A stretch of 30,894 bases of DNA from an uncultured Clostridia bacterium. GTDB lineage: Bacteria > Bacillota > Clostridia > TANB77 > CAG-508. The stretch is taken from the NCBI GenBank assembly GCA_934130025.1, contig CAKOXG010000016.1, positions 1 through 30,894 of the forward strand, given 5' to 3'. A program made the translations under genes and the position numbers. Positions 23,269 to 30,894 of the stretch are shown in pieces; the stretch's first letter is position 1, and every line of letters starts with the position of its first letter. The notes beneath the pieces are model-generated. The model did no database searches. It was not told the origin of the DNA and was given only the letters and a program-made list of their open reading frames with translations.

Positions 23269-26200
23269 ATGGAAAAATCTCTTTTAAAAGATAGTATAAG
23301 ACAAATAAAAAATACATTAAAACGATTTTTATCTATTGTAGCAATTGTGTTATTGGGAGTTGGCTTTTTTGTAGGAATAACAGCAACCAGCCCAGATATG
23401 AAAGATACAGTAGATAAATATTTTGATGATGAAAATGTAATGGATATAGAAATAATTTCAACTTTAGGACTTACTGATGAAGATATAGAAGCATTAAAGC
23501 AGGTGGAAGGAACAAAAGATGTTGTTGGGACTTATAGTATTGATGCTACTTTTAACAATGGTAAAAAAGAGTATGTGGTTAAAATTGAATCCATGCCAAA
23601 TGAAATAAATAATGTAATACTTCAAGAAGGAAATCTGCCTCAAAATGCTAATGAGTGTGTTGTTGAAAGTTCCTTGCTAACTTGGACGGACTATAAAATT
23701 GGAGACTACATAACTTTAAATCCACAAAAGGTTGAGTCTTCTACAAGCCTTGTAGATATTGGTATAAGCAGTGATGACGAACAATCAAATGGCAGTAATA
23801 TGGAAAATAATAAACCTGCAGAAAATGATAGTAATCTTGAAGAAAATAGTGATGAAGATTCAACAGCAAAAAATAAGAAAGTTAAAATTGTTGGAACTGT
23901 TCAATCCCCTTTATACATTTCTAGGTCAAGAGGCTCAAGTAAGCTTGGTTCTGGCTCTGTAAATTATTACATGTATATGCCAAAAGAAAATTTTAATATG
24001 GATGTTTATACAATTGCTTATATTACAGTTGATGGTGCAAAAGATTTAAAAACATATAGTGATGAATATAAGGACAAAGTTGAGGGTGTTATAGACAATA
24101 TAGAAGACATATCTGATGAAAGAAAGCAGGCAAGATATAATTGTATTGTAAATAATGCTCAAAGCAAGTTAGATGATGCTCAGAAAGAATATGATGAGCA
24201 AAAACAGAAAGCAGAAGATGAACTTCAAGATGCACAAAATAAAATTGATAACGGAAAGGCTCAAATAGAAGCTGGAGAAAAAGAATTAAAAAAAGCAAGA
24301 AACCAAGCAAATACGGAATTTGAAAATGCAGATAAAAAGTTAGAAGAGGCAGAAGAACAGCTAAATAGTGCTAAAACTGAATTTGAAACAAAAAAACAAG
24401 AAACAGAAAAACAGTTAAGCGAAGCACAGAAAAATGTTGATAATTTAAATCAAGTAAAAAGTAATTATGAAAATCTTAAAAAACAGAAGAAAGACATTGA
24501 AAGTCAAGTAGGACAAATAGAAGAATCATTAAAAGCTTTAAATCAAAATCCAGAAGTAAATGCAGATAAAATAACAGAACTTACTAAAAATAAAGCAACT
24601 TTAGAGGCTACTATTAGTGAAATAAATGCAATGATATTGCAAATAGAAACTTCTCTTTCTAATCAAGGAATACAAGATTTAAGTAAAACAATAGCATCTA
24701 TAAATTCTCAAATAGAACAGGGAAAACAAGAACTTTTAAATGCTGAAAACACAATAAACCAAAATGAGAAAGAGTTAGAAAGTCAAAAAGAAAAACTTGC
24801 ACAAACAAAAACAAGCACATACAATACATTGAAAAATAATGAACAAAAATTGGAAAATTCTAAACAAGAAATTGCAGAAAACGAGCAAAAGTTAGAAGAT
24901 GCAAGAAAAGAAACACAAGAGAAATTAGATGAGGCGCAAGAAAAACTAAATGATGCAAAAACTCAAATTGCTAAAATAGAAAAGCCAACTTGGTATATTT
25001 TAGATAGAAATTCAAATTATGGTTATGCAGAATATATTCAAGATACAGATAGAATTGGAAATTTAGCAAAAGTGTTTCCAATAGTATTTTTCTTGGTTGC
25101 AGCATTAATCAGTTTAACATCAATGTCAAGAATGATTGAAGAACAGCGTGTTCAAATTGGAACATTAAAAGCATTGGGATATAACAAAATTCAAATATCA
25201 TTTAAATATATAATTTACGCATTTTTAGCGACTATAATTGGCGGAATAGCAGGAATGATAATTGGATTTAAACTATTACCTGCAATAATTACAATGATGT
25301 ATGGAATGATGTACACACTTCCGAAAGCAGAATGTGTAATTCGTATGGATATTGGAATGCTTGGATTAGGTTTTGCACTAATTTGCACATTAGGAGCTAC
25401 AATTTATACCTGTGTTAAGGAATTAAAGGAAAAGCCAGCAGAATTAATGCTTCCAAAAGCACCAAAGCCTGGCAAACGTATAATGCTAGAAAAAATAACA
25501 TTTATATGGAGAAGATTGAAATTTACAAATAAAGTTACAGCGAGAAATGTGTTCAGATATAAGAAAAGAATGCTTATGACAGTAATAGGTGTAGCAGGCT
25601 GTACATCACTTATAATAGCTGGTTTTGGTATAAGAAATGCAATAGGAAACATGATACCAAATCAATATGGAGAAATTTTTAAGTATGATGGTACAATTGA
25701 ATTTAAAGATGGTGTAACTAAAACTCAAATTCAAGAAGAAAATGAAAAAGTAAAAAGCCTAGATAAAATTGAAGATACATTGCCAAGTTACATGAAAACA
25801 GTTGAAATAACAAGCATTCAAAATTCACAAACAATAAACCTTGTTGTACCAGAGCAAACAGATAAATTAGATGAATTTATAGGATTAAGAAGTAGAAAAC
25901 ACAAAAAAGAAACCTACACATTAGATGATGAGTCTGTAATAATATCAGAAAAAATTGCTAACCTATTAAAAATAAAAGTAGGAGATACAATAACTATAAA
26001 AAATACTGATGATATAGAAAAAGATGTAAAAGTAGGAGCGATAACAGAAAATTACATATATCATTTTATGTATATGTCTAGCAATTTATATAATAAATTA
26101 TATGGAGAAAACACATATAAACCTAACACATTGTTAATAAAAGAAGTAGAAGGCACAACAGAAGATGATGAAGAAACAGCTGGAAAAACAATTTTAAAAG

Positions 26201-26673
26201 ATGATACGGTAGTTGCAGGAGTTAGCTTTTTATCTGGAACAAAAGATATCTTTGCAGATGTAATGGATAAAATGCAGTTAGTAGTTTATATATTAATAAT
26301 TTCTGCTGGGTTACTAGCATTTGCGGTTTTATATAATCTATCAAATGTAAACATAAGTGAGAGAATAAGAGAACTTGCAACAATAAAAGTATTAGGATTT
26401 TATGATAAAGAAGTATTTAACTACATAACAAAAGAAACAAGAATATTAACTGTTTTGGGAATTTTTCTTGGACTATTTGGAGGATATTTCTTATCAATGT
26501 TTGCCGTAAAAACTTGTGAATTAGATATGATAATGTTTAATTATGACATAGGAAAAATGTGCTTTATTTATGGAATTGCAATAACGATAATATTTGCAGA
26601 AATAGTAAACTTAGCAGTGAATAGAACTTTGAAAAAGATTAGTATGACGGAGTCGTTGAAAAGTGTTGATTAG
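23269..26673 (+). CDS. FtsX-like ABC transporter permease with long coiled coil
   Basis: A 1134-residue permease. One membrane helix (about 21-39) is followed by a MacB-type extracytoplasmic domain with an Asp/Glu/Asn-rich acidic insert (about 165-205). A coiled coil of about 280 residues comes next (roughly 290-570, runs of Lys/Glu/Gln heptads). FtsX repeat 1 has three helices (about 598-620, 647-670, 697-715), and a second half has a helix near 767-787, an extracytoplasmic domain, and three C-terminal helices (near 1003, 1063 and 1098). This eight-helix plan is that of FtsX/MacB-type mechanotransmitter transporters, which move signals or lipopeptides rather than bulk solutes. The ATPase gene follows directly. 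AGAGGAAAG precedes the ATG. The substrate is unknown. Confidence 0.88.
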   Translation: MEKSLLKDSIRQIKNTLKRFLSIVAIVLLGVGFFVGITATSPDMKDTVDKYFDDENVMDIEIISTLGLTDEDIEALKQVEGTKDVVGTYSIDATFNNGKKEYVVKIESMPNEINNVILQEGNLPQNANECVVESSLLTWTDYKIGDYITLNPQKVESSTSLVDIGISSDDEQSNGSNMENNKPAENDSNLEENSDEDSTAKNKKVKIVGTVQSPLYISRSRGSSKLGSGSVNYYMYMPKENFNMDVYTIAYITVDGAKDLKTYSDEYKDKVEGVIDNIEDISDERKQARYNCIVNNAQSKLDDAQKEYDEQKQKAEDELQDAQNKIDNGKAQIEAGEKELKKARNQANTEFENADKKLEEAEEQLNSAKTEFETKKQETEKQLSEAQKNVDNLNQVKSNYENLKKQKKDIESQVGQIEESLKALNQNPEVNADKITELTKNKATLEATISEINAMILQIETSLSNQGIQDLSKTIASINSQIEQGKQELLNAENTINQNEKELESQKEKLAQTKTSTYNTLKNNEQKLENSKQEIAENEQKLEDARKETQEKLDEAQEKLNDAKTQIAKIEKPTWYILDRNSNYGYAEYIQDTDRIGNLAKVFPIVFFLVAALISLTSMSRMIEEQRVQIGTLKALGYNKIQISFKYIIYAFLATIIGGIAGMIIGFKLLPAIITMMYGMMYTLPKAECVIRMDIGMLGLGFALICTLGATIYTCVKELKEKPAELMLPKAPKPGKRIMLEKITFIWRRLKFTNKVTARNVFRYKKRMLMTVIGVAGCTSLIIAGFGIRNAIGNMIPNQYGEIFKYDGTIEFKDGVTKTQIQEENEKVKSLDKIEDTLPSYMKTVEITSIQNSQTINLVVPEQTDKLDEFIGLRSRKHKKETYTLDDESVIISEKIANLLKIKVGDTITIKNTDDIEKDVKVGAITENYIYHFMYMSSNLYNKLYGENTYKPNTLLIKEVEGTTEDDEETAGKTILKDDTVVAGVSFLSGTKDIFADVMDKMQLVVYILIISAGLLAFAVLYNLSNVNISERIRELATIKVLGFYDKEVFNYITKETRILTVLGIFLGLFGGYFLSMFAVKTCELDMIMFNYDIGKMCFIYGIAITIIFAEIVNLAVNRTLKKISMTESLKSVD

Positions 26674-26686
26674 AAAGGAAAAAAGT

Positions 26687-27388
26687 ATGGCCTACATAGA
26701 ATTTAAAAATGTTGTTAAAGAATATACCATGGGAGATAACAAAATTAGAGCACTAGACAATGCTAATTTTGAGATTAACAAAGGTGAGCTTGTTGTAATT
26801 GTTGGACCAAGTGGAGCAGGAAAAACAACTGCTCTGAATGTGCTTGGTGGAATGGATAGTGTAACTTCTGGAGATGTTGTAATAGATGGGAGACATGTTA
26901 ATAATTACAATGAAAAGCAACTTACCAAATATAGAAGAGAAGATATTGGATTTGTGTTTCAATTTTATAATTTAGTTCAAAATCTTACAGCTATTGAAAA
27001 TGTTGAACTTGCAACACAAATTTGTAAACATCCATTAAGCACAGCAACAGTAATGGAAAAAGTAGGACTTAAAGAAAGAAAAAACAATTTTCCATCGCAA
27101 TTATCTGGAGGAGAACAACAAAGAGTTGCAATAGCAAGAGCAATTGCAAAAAATCCAAAGATACTTCTTTGTGATGAACCAACAGGAGCTTTAGATTATA
27201 ATACTGGAAAGCAAATATTAAAACTTTTGCAAGACACTTGCAGAAAAGAAAATATGACAGTAATTATAATAACACATAATAGTGCAATAGCTCCAATGGC
27301 TGATAAAATAATACATTTCAAAAACGGAAAATCTGAAGATATAATAATAAATCAAAATCCAACACCAATAGAAAAAATAGAGTGGTAA
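26687..27388 (+). CDS. ABC transporter ATP-binding protein (MacB/LolD type)
   Basis: A 233-residue ATPase. Walker A GPSGAGKTT (40-48), Q-loop FQFYNLVQNLTAIENV, signature LSGGEQQRVAIARA (139-152), Walker B ILLCDEPTGALD (159-170) and the switch His in ITHNSAI are all present. The Q-loop and signature fit the LolD/MacB/FtsE group that works with FtsX-like permeases. It starts 13 bases after the permease stop, with AAAGGAAA ahead of the ATG at 26687; the reading frame is open further upstream but would overlap the permease. It probably forms a homodimer with the single large permease above. Confidence 0.93.
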   Translation: MAYIEFKNVVKEYTMGDNKIRALDNANFEINKGELVVIVGPSGAGKTTALNVLGGMDSVTSGDVVIDGRHVNNYNEKQLTKYRREDIGFVFQFYNLVQNLTAIENVELATQICKHPLSTATVMEKVGLKERKNNFPSQLSGGEQQRVAIARAIAKNPKILLCDEPTGALDYNTGKQILKLLQDTCRKENMTVIIITHNSAIAPMADKIIHFKNGKSEDIIINQNPTPIEKIEW

Positions 27389-27398
27389 AATAAAGTAT

Positions 27399-27440
27399 AA
27401 GTTCAAAAAATCTGAAGTATAATTGATTTTTTTGAACTTT
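27399..27440 (+). terminator. Terminator after the ABC transporter genes
   Basis: AAGTTCAAAAAATC (27399-27412) pairs with GATTTTTTTGAACTT (27425-27439) with one bulged T, and more T residues follow. Confidence 0.82.
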
Positions 27441-27528
27441 TACTGTATAATTCCTTTTATGGAAATAATATTATATATGCAGTTTTTGTATATAATTATG
27501 AAAAAATAAGTGTAATAGAGGTAAAAAA

Positions 27529-28884
27529 ATGAATGTAGGATTTGTATCACTAGGATGCAGTAAGAATTTGATAGATACAGAAATGATGATAGGCGTATTT
27601 AAAAATAATAATTTTAATATAGTAAATAATCCAGAAGAAGCGGATGTAATTGTTATAAATACGTGTGGATTTATAGAATCTGCAAAGCAAGAGGCAATAA
27701 ACACAATATTGGAAATGGCTCAATATAAAAAAATGGGAAAATGCAAAATATTGGTTGCAACAGGTTGCTTGGTAGAACGTTATAAAGAAGAATTGGAAAA
27801 AGCCTTACCAGAAGTGGATATATTCTTAAAATATAGTGACTATGCTGAAGAAAAGGGAAAATCAGCAGAGGTATTTGCCAAGGTGTTAGAGAAGATTTAT
27901 AAAGAAAAAAATAAAGAAAACATAAAAAATACAGAATTAGACTTTATGAATAGAATAGTTACTACTGGAAGGAATTATGCTTATGTAAGGATTGCTGAAG
28001 GATGTGACAATAGATGCACTTATTGCGCTATTCCATATATAAGAGGAGCTTTTATAAGCAGAAAAATGGAAGACATAGAAGCGGAAGTTAATAGAATAGT
28101 TAAATCTGGTAGAAAGGAAATAATACTAATAGCACAAGATACATCCAAATATGGCAAAGACATTTATGGAAAGCCAATGCTTGCAGAATTAATAGATAGG
28201 CTATGCAAGATAAAAGAATTAAAATGGATAAGGTTTTTGTATACATATCCAGAAGATATAGATGATAAATTGATAGAAGTAGTAAAAAATAATGAAAAAG
28301 TATGTAAATATTTTGATATACCAATACAACATATATCGGACAGAGTGCTTAAAAGAATGAATAGAAAAACAACAGGTGTAGATATAAGAAAAACAATAAA
28401 TAAATTAAGAGAAAATATACCAGATGTTGTAATAAGAACTACGATAATGGTGGGATTCCCTGGAGAAACTAAGGAAGAATTCGAGGAGTTATACAATTTC
28501 GTTAAGGAGGAAAAATTTGATAAGTTAGGTGCATTTATGTATTCTAAAGAAGATGGAACACCAGCAGCAAGATTAAAAGAGCAAGTACATCCAATGACAA
28601 AGAAATCTAGATATAATAAAATAATGCAACTTCAACAAGAAGTATCAGGAGAAAATGAAAAAAGGCAAATAGGAAGAATATTAGAAATTCTAGTTGAACA
28701 AATAGCACCAGACAAAAAATACTATATAGGAAGAAGCTATATGGATGTTCCAGAAATAGATGGAGCAGCATATGTGAAAATAAAAGATGGCGAGAAAATT
28801 GATGAAAATTTAGTAGGACAATATATAAAGTGTAGAGTAAAAGAAGTAAAAAACTATGATATAATATGTGAAAAAATGAATTAA
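27529..28884 (+). CDS. rimO: Ribosomal protein S12 methylthiotransferase RimO
   Basis: A radical S-adenosylmethionine enzyme that adds a methylthio group to a conserved Asp of ribosomal protein S12. The 451-residue protein has the N-terminal UPF0004 domain, with Cys10 in SLGCSKNLIDTE, the Cys in INTCGFIESA and the one in ATGCLVERY holding the auxiliary cluster. The radical SAM cluster motif is CDNRCTYC (Cys159, 163, 166), and a C-terminal TRAM domain ends the chain. SLGCSKNL and EGCDNRCTYC are the RimO rather than MiaB variant. AGAGGT lies ahead of the ATG. It stands alone between the ABC terminator and the tRNA genes. Confidence 0.96.
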   Translation: MNVGFVSLGCSKNLIDTEMMIGVFKNNNFNIVNNPEEADVIVINTCGFIESAKQEAINTILEMAQYKKMGKCKILVATGCLVERYKEELEKALPEVDIFLKYSDYAEEKGKSAEVFAKVLEKIYKEKNKENIKNTELDFMNRIVTTGRNYAYVRIAEGCDNRCTYCAIPYIRGAFISRKMEDIEAEVNRIVKSGRKEIILIAQDTSKYGKDIYGKPMLAELIDRLCKIKELKWIRFLYTYPEDIDDKLIEVVKNNEKVCKYFDIPIQHISDRVLKRMNRKTTGVDIRKTINKLRENIPDVVIRTTIMVGFPGETKEEFEELYNFVKEEKFDKLGAFMYSKEDGTPAARLKEQVHPMTKKSRYNKIMQLQQEVSGENEKRQIGRILEILVEQIAPDKKYYIGRSYMDVPEIDGAAYVKIKDGEKIDENLVGQYIKCRVKEVKNYDIICEKMN

Positions 28885-28958
28885 AAAAATTGAAGAAAAA
28901 AAGGGTAACTGAAAAAGAAAATTTTATTTAAAAAAATGAAAAAAAAATAAAAAATCTC

Positions 28959-28987
28959 TTGACATATTAAAAAAAATAATATATACT
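28959..28987 (+). promoter_or_regulatory. Promoter of the tRNA-Met/tRNA-Tyr unit
   Basis: A perfect TTGACA (28959-28964) and TATACT (28982-28987) are separated by 17 bases. The start point would fall about 13 bases before the first tRNA, as usual for stable RNA genes. Confidence 0.85.
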
Positions 28988-29006
28988 TGTAAATGCGTTG
29001 AGAGAT

Positions 29007-29083
29007 GCACCTTTAGCTCAGTTGGTCAGAGCAACCGGCTCATAACCGGTTGGTCCAAGGTTCGAATCCTTGAAGGTGCACCA
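29007..29083 (+). tRNA. tRNA-Met (anticodon CAT), elongator type
   Basis: A complete 77-base cloverleaf with acceptor GCACCTT/AAGGTGC, anticodon stem ACCGG/CCGGT around CTCATAA, T-arm CAAGG/CCTTG, and encoded CCA. The acceptor has a normal G1-C72 pair, which argues against initiator tRNA. A tRNA-Ile with a modified C34 cannot be excluded by sequence reading alone. Confidence 0.93.
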
Positions 29084-29120
29084 TTATTTTATAAAAAAAT
29101 GCTTTATAAAATATGAATTA

Positions 29121-29206
29121 GGGTAGATGGTCGAGTGGTTAAAGGCACCAGACTGTAAATCTGGCCGCGAGAGCGTACGATGGTTCGAATCCATCTCTAC
29201 CCACCA
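29121..29206 (+). tRNA. tRNA-Tyr (anticodon GTA)
   Basis: A complete 86-base class II tRNA with acceptor GGGTAGA/TCTACCC, anticodon stem CCAGA/TCTGG around the loop with GTA, a long variable arm, T-arm GATGG/CCATC, and encoded CCA. It follows tRNA-Met by 37 bases in the same transcript. Its last 21 bases recur downstream at 29323-29343. Confidence 0.95.
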
Positions 29207-29256
29207 AAATGTAACAGTATCTGAAAGATACTGTTTTTTTATTTATATAGGTATAA
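29186..29256 (+). repeat. tRNA-Tyr 3' end plus terminator, copy 1 of a direct repeat
   Basis: From CGAATCC in the T-loop of tRNA-Tyr through the CCA, the terminator hairpin and ATTTATATA, this stretch recurs at 29323-29391 with only a handful of differences. The offset is exactly 137 bases. Similarity fades after about 29256. Confidence 0.85.
29212..29242 (+). terminator. Terminator after tRNA-Tyr, copy 1
   Basis: AACAGTATCT pairs around GAAA with AGATACTGTT, followed by a seven-T run. It is part of the segment repeated 137 bases downstream. Confidence 0.9.
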
Positions 29257-29261
29257 TTCAA

Positions 29262-29322
29262 ATGGATTCGAAAAGGAGGATAAGAAAAGCGTCCAGTGGA
29301 CGGTTTTCCCGACGCGGCTCGG
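29262..29322 (+). other. GC-rich structured insert between duplicated tRNA-Tyr tails
   Basis: This stretch is much richer in G and C than anything near it. Its left edge, ATGGATTCG (29262-29270), is the exact inverse of CGAATCCAT at its right border, which is the start of the duplicated tRNA tail. Inside are AAAAGCGTCC / GGACGGTTTT, a hairpin with a three-base loop (29286-29307, one G/G mismatch), and CCGA/TCGG (29309-29322). It could fold into a compact RNA or be the trace of a small mobile element at a tRNA gene. A 29-codon reading frame crosses it but looks accidental. Confidence 0.6.
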
Positions 29323-29391
29323 CGAATCCATCTCTACCCACCACAATATAACAGTATCTGAAAGGTACTGTTTTTTTATTTATATAAGTGT
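29323..29391 (+). repeat. tRNA-Tyr 3' end plus terminator, copy 2 of a direct repeat
   Basis: The last 21 bases of tRNA-Tyr including CCA are repeated exactly (29323-29343), although no tRNA body precedes them. A second terminator follows, AACAGTATCT with GGTACTGTT (one G-T pair) and a seven-T run (about 29349-29379). The pattern is that of an integration or duplication boundary in the T-loop of the tRNA. Confidence 0.85.
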
Positions 29392-29405
29392 ATTTCACTT
29401 TTCTA

Positions 29406-29434
29406 TTGTTATATGGTCAAATTTATAGTATAAT
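29406..29434 (+). promoter_or_regulatory. Sigma-A promoter of the Rrf2 gene
   Basis: TTGTTA (29406-29411) and a perfect TATAAT (29429-29434) are separated by 17 bases, placing the start point near 29441. Confidence 0.8.
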
Positions 29435-29448
29435 AGCATAGAAAATAA

Positions 29449-29471
29449 CAATTACTTAGGTTACTTAATTG
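29449..29471 (+). promoter_or_regulatory. Possible autoregulatory operator of the Rrf2 gene
   Basis: CAATTA and TAATTG form an inverted repeat with an 11-base spacer just after the expected transcription start. Rrf2 regulators usually bind imperfect palindromes of this size at their own promoters, so self-repression is plausible. Confidence 0.4.
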
Positions 29472-29507
29472 AATTTATTTTGCACTAAGAGAAGGGGATG
29501 CAGTAAA

Positions 29508-29897
29508 ATGAAAATTTCGACAAAAGGAAGATATGCTCTAGTTGTAATGATTGAACTTGCTATGAGTAATGATAATAATTATGTTCCATTAAAAGATATT
29601 GCAGATAAACAACAAATATCTGTAAAATATTTGGAGAAAATTATAGCACTGTTAAATAAAGCAGGATTTGTTAAGAGCAACAGGGGAAATAATGGAGGAT
29701 ATAAACTTACTAAAAAAACAAGTGAATATAAAGTGGGGGACATTTTGAGAGCAGCTGAAGGGAACCTAGCGCCTACTGATTGTGTTCACGATGAGTGCGT
29801 TAGAAAAGATAAATGTAAAACCTTTGAATTTTGGCAGGGACTTGATAAGGCAATAGAGGAGTATGTAGATAGTAAAACGTTAGAAGACTTATTATAG
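29508..29897 (+). CDS. Rrf2 family transcriptional regulator, probably iron-sulphur binding
   Basis: A 129-residue winged-helix repressor. MKISTKGRYALVVMIELAM opens the domain, the recognition helix is around QQISVKYLEKIIALLNKAGFV, and the wing is SNRGNNGGYKLTK. The Fe-S segment has three cysteines, in CVHDECVRKDKC (C-x4-C-x5-C), close to the pattern of IscR/CymR-like sensors. The start at 29508 is chosen because GAAGGGGA lies about 10 bases upstream and the family begins with MKIS/MRLS; the open frame before it is leader. No iscS/iscU or cysteine genes are adjacent in this window, so its regulon is unknown. Confidence 0.9.
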   Translation: MKISTKGRYALVVMIELAMSNDNNYVPLKDIADKQQISVKYLEKIIALLNKAGFVKSNRGNNGGYKLTKKTSEYKVGDILRAAEGNLAPTDCVHDECVRKDKCKTFEFWQGLDKAIEEYVDSKTLEDLL

Positions 29898-29921
29898 AAT
29901 AAGATATTAATGTGATATAAA

Positions 29922-29958
29922 AAAGAGATTTTAGTGTTATTAACTAAAATCTCTTTTA
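29922..29958 (+). terminator. Bidirectional terminator between Rrf2 and the GT51 gene
   Basis: AAAAGAGATTTTAGT (29922-29936) and ACTAAAATCTCTTTT (29944-29958) form a perfect 15-bp stem with a seven-base loop, T-rich at both outer ends. Confidence 0.92.
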
Positions 29959-29965
29959 CTGTATT

Positions 29966-30688
29966 CTATTTTAGTGGATATGTTGCATTGTCTATTTGAG
30001 CATTTAATGATGATGATTGTTCAGAACTTATGTAGCCATATTCTAACATGGAAGCAACAACTTTCTTTTGCCTTTTTTTTGTAAGGTTAAAATTTGAAGT
30101 TGGAGCATAAACGCTTGGGGCATTTGGAATTCCAGCAAGCATTGTACAATCATATAGAGTCATATCCTGTGGCTCTTTTTCCAAATATCCAATACAAGCT
30201 TCTTTTATTCCATAGTATCCGTTACCAAAATATATTGTATTAAAATATAGTTCAAGGATTTCATCTTTTGAAAGCTTTTTTTCTAGTTCAAAGCTGAGTA
30301 ATGCTTCGGCAGACTTTCGGCTTATTACATCATCTTCAGAGATAAAATATAGATTTTTTGCAGTTTGCTGAGTAATTGTACTGCCGCCTTCTTTAAAATC
30401 CTTTTGCTTTATATTGCTTACAATTGCACGCACCAGAGCTATTGGATCTATTGCTCCATGCTTATAGTACCTGTGATCTTCCACGGCTATTACAGCATTT
30501 TTATATTGAACAGGTAATTCGGATAGTGCTATAAAACTATCGGAAGATTTTATACTTTTTATTTTTTCATCTAGACTAATAGCTGCAAGTTTTTCGTTGT
30601 AAAGTTTTCTTCCACTTAAATAAAGAACGCCACCAATAATTATAATAACAATTAAAATAAACAATAATATTTTTCTTAGTAACTTCAT
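29966..30688 (-). CDS. Monofunctional peptidoglycan glycosyltransferase (GT51)
   Basis: Polymerises lipid II into glycan strands outside the cell membrane. The 240-residue protein has one N-terminal anchor helix (about 7-25) and then the GT51 motifs in order: EDHRYYKH (70-77, catalytic Glu70), GGSTITQQTAKNLY (101-114), RKSAEALLSFELEKKLSKDE (124-143) and ELYFNTIYFGNGYYGI. There is no transpeptidase domain after it, so it resembles MtgA/SgtB-type enzymes rather than a class A penicillin-binding protein. It is full length for that class. GGAG lies 7-10 bases ahead of the ATG on the minus strand. Confidence 0.92.
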   Translation of the reverse strand: MKLLRKILLFILIVIIIIGGVLYLSGRKLYNEKLAAISLDEKIKSIKSSDSFIALSELPVQYKNAVIAVEDHRYYKHGAIDPIALVRAIVSNIKQKDFKEGGSTITQQTAKNLYFISEDDVISRKSAEALLSFELEKKLSKDEILELYFNTIYFGNGYYGIKEACIGYLEKEPQDMTLYDCTMLAGIPNAPSVYAPTSNFNLTKKRQKKVVASMLEYGYISSEQSSSLNAQIDNATYPLK

Positions 30689-30783
30689 ATAAACTCCATT
30701 TCATTTCTATTTATTTGATATATGTATTATAACATAAAATATGTGAATATAAAGTGACTTTTTTATTTTTAAGAAAAAATAAA

Positions 30784-30812
30784 ACAAACTTTATTATCTT
30801 AATAAAGTTTGT
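30784..30812 (-). terminator. Terminator of tRNA-Gln
   Basis: On the minus strand ACAAACTTTATTA pairs with TAATAAAGTTTGT across a three-base loop, and a T-rich tract (TTTTATTTTTT) follows. Confidence 0.88.
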
Positions 30813-30818
30813 TCATCT

Positions 30819-30893
30819 TGGTTGGGCTGGCTAGATTCGAACTAGCGCATGCATGAGTCAAAGTCATGTGCCTTACCGCTTGGCTACAGCCCA
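30819..30893 (-). tRNA. tRNA-Gln (anticodon TTG)
   Basis: A complete 75-base cloverleaf on the minus strand with acceptor TGGGCTG/CAGCCCA, D-arm AGCCAAGCGGTAAGGCA, anticodon stem CATGA/TCATG around CTTTGAC, T-arm CTAG/CTAG with GTTCGAAT, and encoded CCA. Any further tRNA in the same unit would lie outside the window. Confidence 0.95.
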
Positions 30894-30894
30894 A

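Noticed and set aside
29127..29351. Reading frame of 74 codons across tRNA-Tyr and the GC-rich insert
   Set aside because: Its first 27 codons are the tRNA itself and its end is the duplicated tRNA tail. No ribosome site precedes it, so it is a by-product of RNA genes and repeats.
1..30894. CRISPR arrays, insertion sequences, prophage or toxin-antitoxin pairs
   Set aside because: I looked for spaced repeats, transposase or integrase motifs and small paired genes and saw none. The only repeats are the 67-bp tandem copies and the tRNA-tail duplication.

Overview
The window looks like chromosomal DNA of an AT-rich, monoderm member of the Bacillota, most likely class Clostridia and possibly an uncultured gut lineage. 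The reasons are strong AGGAGG-type ribosome sites, a SipW-type signal peptidase next to its TasA/camelysin-like substrate, a type IV pilus cluster with no secretin gene, an RNHCP-domain protein and a clostridial-style nucleoside kinase. I could not run a database search, so all names rest on motifs and context.

Layout. 1-72: 5' part of tRNA-Leu, cut by the window edge. 310-3058: a surface-protein export module. It holds an intact SipW-like peptidase, a TasA-like protein, a 67-bp tandem repeat, a second TasA-like membrane protein, a second SipW-like gene that is broken, and the remnant of another surface protein. 3118-4107: two genes of unknown function, on opposite strands. 4211-6795: inorganic pyrophosphatase, a membrane TPR protein and undecaprenyl-diphosphatase, apparently one operon ending at a clear terminator. 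7034-16222: a type IV pilus operon in the order pilM-pilN fusion, pilO-like, unknown, major pilin, (hairpin), prepilin peptidase, two minor pilins, pilB, pilT, pilC. 16349-20124: ROK kinase, rsmA, nucleoside kinase and RNHCP protein, with a good promoter at one end and a strong terminator at the other. 20179-22647 (minus): a U32-family protein of the RlhA type. 22754-22954: a tiny Cys/Gly-rich membrane protein. 23269-27388: an FtsX-like ABC permease with a very long coiled coil, and its ATPase. 27529-28884: rimO. 29007-29206: tRNA-Met and tRNA-Tyr. 29186-29391: a duplicated tRNA-Tyr tail around a GC-rich structured insert. 29508-29897: an Rrf2 regulator. 29966-30688 (minus): a GT51 peptidoglycan glycosyltransferase. 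30819-30893 (minus): tRNA-Gln.

How the genes work together. The pilus operon is close to a self-sufficient monoderm machine: PilB and PilT motors, PilC platform, PilM/N/O scaffold, prepilin peptidase, one major pilin and two minor pilins. Its peptidase lacks the second canonical catalytic Asp motif, and its pilins depart from the usual Glu at position 5. The SipW module would secrete TasA-like matrix proteins, and its second half appears to be decaying. The pyrophosphatase/UppP operon and the GT51 enzyme belong to cell-wall and lipid-carrier metabolism.

The most unusual pieces are the tRNA-Tyr-associated GC-rich insert, the 67-bp tandem repeat ahead of the second TasA-like gene, the decayed second SipW module, and the altered catalytic and pilin motifs of the pilus system. 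I did not find a CRISPR array, an insertion sequence or a prophage.
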